Shown piece after piece: positions 29,500 through 33,940 of a stretch of DNA of 33,940 nt. Source of the stretch: Hymenobacter negativus (GTDB lineage Bacteria; Bacteroidota; Bacteroidia; Cytophagales; Hymenobacteraceae); NCBI RefSeq assembly GCF_016056375.1, contig NZ_JAEDAE010000017.1:1-33940 (forward strand). Direction: 5' to 3'. Numbering within the stretch: position 1 is the stretch's first letter; each line of letters starts with the position of its first letter. The notes below the pieces were generated by a model that worked only from the letters and a program-made list of their open reading frames with translations, was not told the DNA's origin and ran no database searches. The position numbers were made by a program, and so were the translations under genes.

Positions 29500-30450
29500 T
29501 CAGTTCAATCTTTCCCGCACCAAATAATCGTCGCGTTTCGGGCCGTTCAATTGAATCATTTCGCCCAGAAAACCTGCCACAAACAGCAGCACGCCCACAA
29601 TCACTGCGGTTAAGGCCAAAAAAAACAGTGGCTGCTCCGTCACTTGCCGTGCCTTCAGATTATGCAGCGACAGCCAGACTTTTTCGCCCGTCAGCCACAT
29701 CGTAATCAGCAATCCAACCAGAAATGACAACGTGCCCAATGTCCCGAAAAAGTGCATTGGCGCCCGTCGGAACCGCCCCACAAAGGTGATGCTCAGCAAG
29801 TCCAGAAACCCGAAAATGAAGCGCTCCAGACCAAATTTAGTCACGCCGTATTTGCGCTCCTGGTGCTGCACCACCTTTTCCCCAATTTTGCGAAATCCGT
29901 TCCATTTCGCAATTACTGGAATGTAGCGGTGCATTTCGCCATACACCTCAATACTCTTCACCACCCGCGAGTCGTACGATTTCAGCCCGCAGTTAAAATC
30001 GTGCAGCTGAATGCCCGACATAGCCCGGGTCGCGCCATTGAATAGCTTGGTCGGAATCGTTTTCGACAACGGGTCAAACCGCTTCTGTTTCCAGCCGCTC
30101 ACCAGGTCAAATTTATCCTCCGTAATCATCCGGTACAGCTCCGGCAATTCCTCCGGCGAGTCCTGCAAATCGGCATCCATGGTGCACACTACGCGCCCAC
30201 GCGTGGCCTCAAATCCCACGTTCAGCGCCGCCGATTTGCCGTAGTTCCGATTGAAACGAATGCCCCGCAATGTGGCATCGTCCACCGCCAGCGCCTCAAT
30301 CACGGCCCAGGAATCATCCGTCGAGCCGTCATCAATCAGGATTACCTCGTAGGTCAACCCGCGCGCCACCAGCACCCGCGCTATCCAGCGCGTGAGCTCC
30401 GGCAACGATTCTGCTTCGTTCAGCAGCGGAATCACGATGGAAATTTCCAC
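29500..30450 (-). CDS. GT2 membrane glycosyltransferase (polyprenyl-phosphate sugar transferase-like)
   Basis: About 316 aa from the GTG at 30450 (MEISIVIPLLNEAES). The GT2 domain shows YEVILIDDGSTDDSW, GKSAALNVGFEATRG, CTMDADLQDSPEEL (metal-binding DxD), SGWKQKRFDP and HDFNCGLKSYD, and ends with KYGVTKFGLERFIFGFLDLL. Two C-terminal membrane helices follow (FFGTLGTLSFLVGLLITMWL and FFLALTAVIVGVLLFVAGFLGEMIQ). This layout matches GtrB/dolichyl-phosphate glucose or mannose synthase types. An in-frame ATG at 30522 exists, but it overlaps the preceding DUF4199 gene by 53 bases and adds unconserved sequence. The GTG follows that gene's stop and is preferred. It probably makes a lipid-linked sugar for envelope glycans. 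Confidence 0.88.
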   Translation of the reverse strand: MEISIVIPLLNEAESLPELTRWIARVLVARGLTYEVILIDDGSTDDSWAVIEALAVDDATLRGIRFNRNYGKSAALNVGFEATRGRVVCTMDADLQDSPEELPELYRMITEDKFDLVSGWKQKRFDPLSKTIPTKLFNGATRAMSGIQLHDFNCGLKSYDSRVVKSIEVYGEMHRYIPVIAKWNGFRKIGEKVVQHQERKYGVTKFGLERFIFGFLDLLSITFVGRFRRAPMHFFGTLGTLSFLVGLLITMWLTGEKVWLSLHNLKARQVTEQPLFFLALTAVIVGVLLFVAGFLGEMIQLNGPKRDDYLVRERLN

Positions 30451-30469
30451 CGGAAAAGAAGCATTCGAC

Positions 30470-30994
30470 TTATTCAAATTCAGGCTTGGAATGTTTCGTA
30501 AATGCCGATACGATGAGCGCAATCAGCAGCCCGCCCAGTACCGAGCCCACCACGCCAAAAAGCACCATCCAGCCCGTTGTGCTAAATTTTTGCATCATCG
30601 CAACGCCTTGGTCAATCTGCTCATCCGTCATGCCGCCCTTGGCTTCCATGTTGGCGCGGGCCGTATCAGCCATTCGGCCCATATATTCCGGGTCGATAAA
30701 CTTCATGTACACAACACTGAACGCCGTCGAAATGACGCCCGAAACACCGCTCATAAAAGCGCCTATTCCGAGCCCTTCCGAGTAATTCATAAACCCACCG
30801 TTGCCTTGTTTATACGTCTTGTGCGCCATCACCATGGCCCCAATCAGAATAACCAGCCCCAGCCAACGTGCCGGCGACTGGTCGGCGTGGGTAATGAAGA
30901 GGATGAATGAAAAAATGACGCTTATCAGCCCAGTCAGCAAGCCATAGCGCAAACCCACCGACGTGGTTGTAACCGGAGTAGCATTTGTTTCCAT
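30470..30994 (-). CDS. DUF4199 membrane protein, copy 1
   Basis: A 174-aa integral membrane protein with four helices at roughly 16-37, 43-60, 72-95 and 140-165. The extramembrane stretch (98-130: FIDPEYMGRMADTARANMEAKGGMTDEQIDQGVAMMQ) fits the DUF4199 layout, which is restricted mainly to Bacteroidota. The function is not known. Its stop lies 20 bases upstream of the GT2 GTG start, and the DUF4199-GT2-GT4 order with short gaps suggests one transcript. A paralog lies just upstream. Confidence 0.85.
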   Translation of the reverse strand: METNATPVTTTSVGLRYGLLTGLISVIFSFILFITHADQSPARWLGLVILIGAMVMAHKTYKQGNGGFMNYSEGLGIGAFMSGVSGVISTAFSVVYMKFIDPEYMGRMADTARANMEAKGGMTDEQIDQGVAMMQKFSTTGWMVLFGVVGSVLGGLLIALIVSAFTKHSKPEFE

Positions 30995-31036
30995 TGGATT
31001 TTTGGGGTAAAGTGAACCGAAAGGTAATCGGAATAA

Positions 31037-31594
31037 TTATTCCCGCAGAAAAATACCGGCTGGAATTGCCAGCACGAGCCCCAGCATCAGCACCTGCGTG
31101 AAGTTGCTGATGGCCATGTCGCCCACGCTCAAGTTTGCCACGTTGCGGACCTGCTGCTGCTGCGCTTGTTCACTAAGCTGCGCTTTGGGATTTTCGCGCT
31201 GCTGAGCGCGCACGATTTCCAGCACCTCGGCCCGATGCCGGGCCAACGCTGCCTCGCCGGCCCCATGCGCCAGCCCCACCAAGCTGCTCGCCGAAATTAG
31301 CGCCGCAATCAATACCGTGAGCGTACCCACGCCAAGCGAGCGACCCAAGCCGGGCCGTTGCGGCTGCAACTGCCGCCGCAGCACCCACTCACTAGCCACG
31401 GCCGCCAACGGCACCAGCAATTGCGCCAATAATTGCTTCGGCCCAAAACCATTACTTCCCGTCATCTGCAAGCCGGCCATCCACAAAGCGCAGACCAAGC
31501 CCACGCCCACGCCAAACCGTAGTGCTAGCCGGAACACTTGCCCCGCAGCCTCGCCGGGTTCGGTCGTGTTTGATTCCTGAGAAGCGTCAGCCAT
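31037..31594 (-). CDS. DUF4199-like membrane protein, copy 2
   Basis: A 185-aa four-helix membrane protein. Helices lie at roughly 25-45, 55-70, 85-108 and 158-182, and the loop between helices 3 and 4 is basic and Gln-rich (RHRAEVLEIVRAQQRENPKAQLSEQAQQQQ type). Topology and position match the neighbouring DUF4199 protein, but identity is low, so this is a diverged paralog rather than a recent duplicate. It lies 42 bases upstream of copy 1 on the same strand. Function is unknown. Start at 31594 (MADASQESN). Confidence 0.78.
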   Translation of the reverse strand: MADASQESNTTEPGEAAGQVFRLALRFGVGVGLVCALWMAGLQMTGSNGFGPKQLLAQLLVPLAAVASEWVLRRQLQPQRPGLGRSLGVGTLTVLIAALISASSLVGLAHGAGEAALARHRAEVLEIVRAQQRENPKAQLSEQAQQQQVRNVANLSVGDMAISNFTQVLMLGLVLAIPAGIFLRE

Positions 31595-31672
31595 AAATAG
31601 TGCAGCAAATTAAAGCTGCAAGATACGGTCCACAGCCCCATTACCTGGGTTTTGCAACCATGCCCAGCACAA

Positions 31673-33712
31673 TCAGGCCACTCCTACCACCCGCTTCGTG
31701 CCCGTGCCCCTCCTGCCAAACCGCACCAGTAATGCTTCCGCCAGCAGCGTTAGCAGCGCCAGAGCCAGAAAATACCGCCACAGCGGCGTCCCCATTCGCT
31801 CCTGACGAAATTTTGCTAATCCAACACCTGCATTTCCAGCCTCTACCACCCGCACATTAGGCCGATTCGGCCCCACCATTTGCCGCAAATCATCCACCGA
31901 ATACGCGGCTAACTCTGACTCTCGTTTATCCTGATTGAAAGCTAATGTTGTCAGCACCTTACCTAATCGCTGCACTTGGTAAAATCCCACTTCATTCATC
32001 TCCTGCGGCAATTCTAACCGCATTTCCTGGCCCACCACCCGCTGCCCCGGAATCAGCGTCAAACTATCTTTTACCAGTTTCAAATTCGATGCATCTGCTG
32101 GTCCACTCGTATTTCCGGCCGACGCTGGCAGTTGTAGATTCACTGCATCCTGCGTCAACCGATAAGCCGGCAATTGTTCGTTTTTAAAGCTCAACATCGC
32201 CATTCGGTACATCACTGGTACAAATAGCGCCTGCGTCGTGAAGTCCGAGTATTCTTTCGTAAACGGCGCCGAAAACACATACACTTGCCCCGCGCCACTC
32301 ACAAAATTCGCTAGATAGCTTTCTCCATCCCGCAAACGCAAAATGTCCGTTCCCGTCCGTGACCAGCGCAAGACAGGTGCCACCCGCGGCATCGTAACTG
32401 CCCGCGCCTGCGCCCCAAATACATCCCGGAAAAACGGTTCCCGCGCATTGGGCATGGCAACTTCGCGGAGTTCCGGCGTTGCTCCCAAATCTTCCCACTC
32501 CACTGTTCCAATTCCTAGCTCTCGGAAGAATTGCTGATAAGTCGCCCGCGCTGTCCGGGCGGCCGTCGGAATTACGACTACGCTACCGCCACGCTTCACT
32601 ACCGCGCGTAACCCATCTTTCAGTCCAGTATCCAGCGTATTTACTTCATTCAACACCACTGTATTAGCCTGCCGCATTGCCGAATAATCGACATTCTTCA
32701 CTTTCGAAAAGCTATACTTAAATAAGGGCTCGTTAGCATAAGCTTGTTGCGACACCGGTTCCGCTCCTATTTCCAGCACGCGTATCGCGGCCGCCGGCTG
32801 TAGTGTGAAATAGAATGTATTGTCGAATGTCATCGGCACGTCTTCGGTCACCACTCGCCCCAAAGCCAGTCTTTCATCCTCGAGCTGCACTTGCACAACC
32901 GATGTTACCGCCCTCCCTGGCTCCGCCGTTACCCGAAAGGCAGCTACTTGCCGTTTCCCTAAGAAAACCTTCACTGGGCAATCCACCGCCGCTACACTTC
33001 CGCCATTCCGCAGACGCATATGTATCCCAACATTTGTACGAACCCGCAGAAAAGCATCATCAACCCACAAACTATCTACATAAATATTGCCTATCGGTTG
33101 CCCTTGCACAGGCACCAATACCACTTCCTTACCCGCTGCAAGCTTATTCAACGCATCAGCCGAGAATACGTTTTTCTGAAAGTCGGAAAATACATAGAGA
33201 GAATTGCCTTTCCCATATCTATCATCAATTACATAATTATCGATAAACACACCTTTCGCCGTTGGCCGAAGCTTATCTAATTTATCATTGTAAACAGCTT
33301 TTGATAACGAGTTAGAGCCTGCATTTATTAACCTTAACTGGCTCCCTTCGCTTAGCTTTCGGGCTTCCCCAATAGCTCTCCTCATCAAAGAACCATAAGT
33401 CACATCCGATGCTTGCATACTAAAAGAATTATCTATTAGTACATCAATTCCAGTAGTATCCCTTATTTCTTTAGCCTCAATAAAAGGCTGACAAAAAACG
33501 AAAACCAAGGCTACCACAGTGGCCACTCGAGCTAACAATACCAGTAATTGTTGCACCTTACGGTACCGTGTAGTCACTAGTTCAACTCGTCTGATAATCT
33601 CTGTATTAGTAAATAAAACCCGTTGCGGTCGCCGCAATTGCAACAGATGTATCACCACAGGAATTGCAGTTGCAAGCAAGCCCAACAAAAACCAAGGATA
33701 TAACAATTGCAT
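31673..33712 (-). CDS. BatA-like membrane protein with VWA-type domain
   Basis: A 679-aa protein. Residues 1-80 form the BatA/aerotolerance-regulator N-terminal module with two hydrophobic helices (5-24 and 56-74) flanking the conserved LLQLRRPQRVLFTNTEII loop. Then comes a von Willebrand A-like domain whose metal-ion-dependent adhesion motif DxSxS is visible (D94-N-S96-F-S98), followed by beta-rich repeats and a C-terminal membrane helix (about 648-666), ending with basic residues. Related proteins are membrane-anchored and often linked to MoxR ATPases, but none is present here. The function is not established. It is the AT-richest gene in the window, especially its first 250 codons. It is on the same strand as the DUF4199 genes and 78 bases upstream of them. 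Confidence 0.85.
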   Translation of the reverse strand: MQLLYPWFLLGLLATAIPVVIHLLQLRRPQRVLFTNTEIIRRVELVTTRYRKVQQLLVLLARVATVVALVFVFCQPFIEAKEIRDTTGIDVLIDNSFSMQASDVTYGSLMRRAIGEARKLSEGSQLRLINAGSNSLSKAVYNDKLDKLRPTAKGVFIDNYVIDDRYGKGNSLYVFSDFQKNVFSADALNKLAAGKEVVLVPVQGQPIGNIYVDSLWVDDAFLRVRTNVGIHMRLRNGGSVAAVDCPVKVFLGKRQVAAFRVTAEPGRAVTSVVQVQLEDERLALGRVVTEDVPMTFDNTFYFTLQPAAAIRVLEIGAEPVSQQAYANEPLFKYSFSKVKNVDYSAMRQANTVVLNEVNTLDTGLKDGLRAVVKRGGSVVVIPTAARTARATYQQFFRELGIGTVEWEDLGATPELREVAMPNAREPFFRDVFGAQARAVTMPRVAPVLRWSRTGTDILRLRDGESYLANFVSGAGQVYVFSAPFTKEYSDFTTQALFVPVMYRMAMLSFKNEQLPAYRLTQDAVNLQLPASAGNTSGPADASNLKLVKDSLTLIPGQRVVGQEMRLELPQEMNEVGFYQVQRLGKVLTTLAFNQDKRESELAAYSVDDLRQMVGPNRPNVRVVEAGNAGVGLAKFRQERMGTPLWRYFLALALLTLLAEALLVRFGRRGTGTKRVVGVA

Positions 33713-33940
33713 TTGTTCAGCAAATAATTACAATTCTAAATCTGCACCCACTTGTTTAACAAATAAACAACTTATTGTCTGTTAAAAAGATTACACCTCA
33801 AACAATGCTTAATAATACTCTGCATAACTGGTAGCGGAATAAGTCATAACTCTTCCTCGGCGACCGGAAGGGGTTTAACAGCAAAATCCCCGCTTGGTTG
33901 CTGGCGAAAGCATCCAAGAGGGGATTTCCTTGATAAGGTT
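33713..33940. other. AT-rich intergenic stretch upstream of the BatA-like gene, with a hairpin
   Basis: No open frame of note. A stem of AAATCCCCGCTTGG (33884-33897) and CCAAGAGGGGATTT (33914-33927) with one mismatch and a 16-base loop looks like a terminator of a gene lying beyond the right edge. Closer to the BatA-like gene there are A/T runs and TTATTTGC-like boxes on the minus strand near its start (33712) that could be promoter, without a clear -7 match. Confidence 0.5.

Noticed and set aside
33713..33940. tRNA gene or attachment site at the right edge
   Set aside because: No cloverleaf with T-arm GTTCRANNC and no anticodon stem could be built. Only a terminator-like stem is visible.
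1..33940. A defence or toxin-antitoxin island
   Set aside because: No nuclease, toxin, restriction-modification, reverse transcriptase or STAND/NTPase signature was seen. Genes are core metabolism, envelope or small uncharacterised proteins.

Overview
The window reads as a chromosomal segment of a high-GC member of the Bacteroidota, most likely Hymenobacter or a close relative. Four things point there. Promoters fit the Bacteroidota -7 box TAnnTTTG, with almost no Shine-Dalgarno sequences. A T9SS-type C-terminal sorting domain is present. There are many small lipoproteins, and families typical of Cytophagales (OMP beta-barrel/TonB-type receptor, DUF4199, BatA-like, LytTR two-component systems). 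The genus is inferred from overall character, not from a marker gene. I see no rRNA, tRNA, CRISPR array, transposase or prophage.

Left part (1-9.4 kb), nearly all on the minus strand apart from a plus-strand gene tail at 2-364. An operon runs TonB-type outer-membrane receptor, LytS-type histidine kinase, LytTR response regulator (4878 down to 532). A 10-bp direct repeat with 21-bp period lies just upstream of the receptor and may be the regulator's binding site. Then come menA (menaquinone), a secreted glutathione peroxidase, a LOG-family nucleosidase and argS.

Middle (9.4-19.8 kb). An MFS transporter is followed by an AT-richer patch with a lipoprotein. A VOC protein and an arginase are on minus, and a PLP-dependent arginine decarboxylase is divergent on plus. 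Next are two small genes (a 51-aa lipoprotein and a 157-aa protein of unknown family). A HAD phosphatase is translationally coupled to a small membrane protein. Then hemG/hemY, a dolichol-phosphate-mannose-synthase-like GT2 and a TerC-family transporter follow, closed by a 32-bp perfect hairpin.

Right part (19.8-33.9 kb). A protein joining a long AsmA-like N-terminus to a GT51 peptidoglycan glycosyltransferase is on minus. Plus-strand genes are purB, a T9SS-exported protein with seven propeller-like repeats, two paralogous lipoproteins and a GT9 glycosyltransferase with two cysteine clusters. A minus-strand group follows: DUF1801, GT4, GT2, two DUF4199 membrane proteins and a BatA-like protein with a VWA-type motif. 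Base composition becomes AT-richer toward the right end.

Most genes are core metabolism or envelope functions, and I do not see a clear defence island or a wholly new system. The less ordinary material is regulatory and structural. It includes five large intergenic inverted repeats, mostly placed just after minus-strand stop codons, two of them built from tandem 7-mers. It also includes promoters placed so close to start codons that argS and purB are probably leaderless, a terminator-like hairpin wrapped around the arginine decarboxylase promoter, and the AsmA-GT51 fusion.
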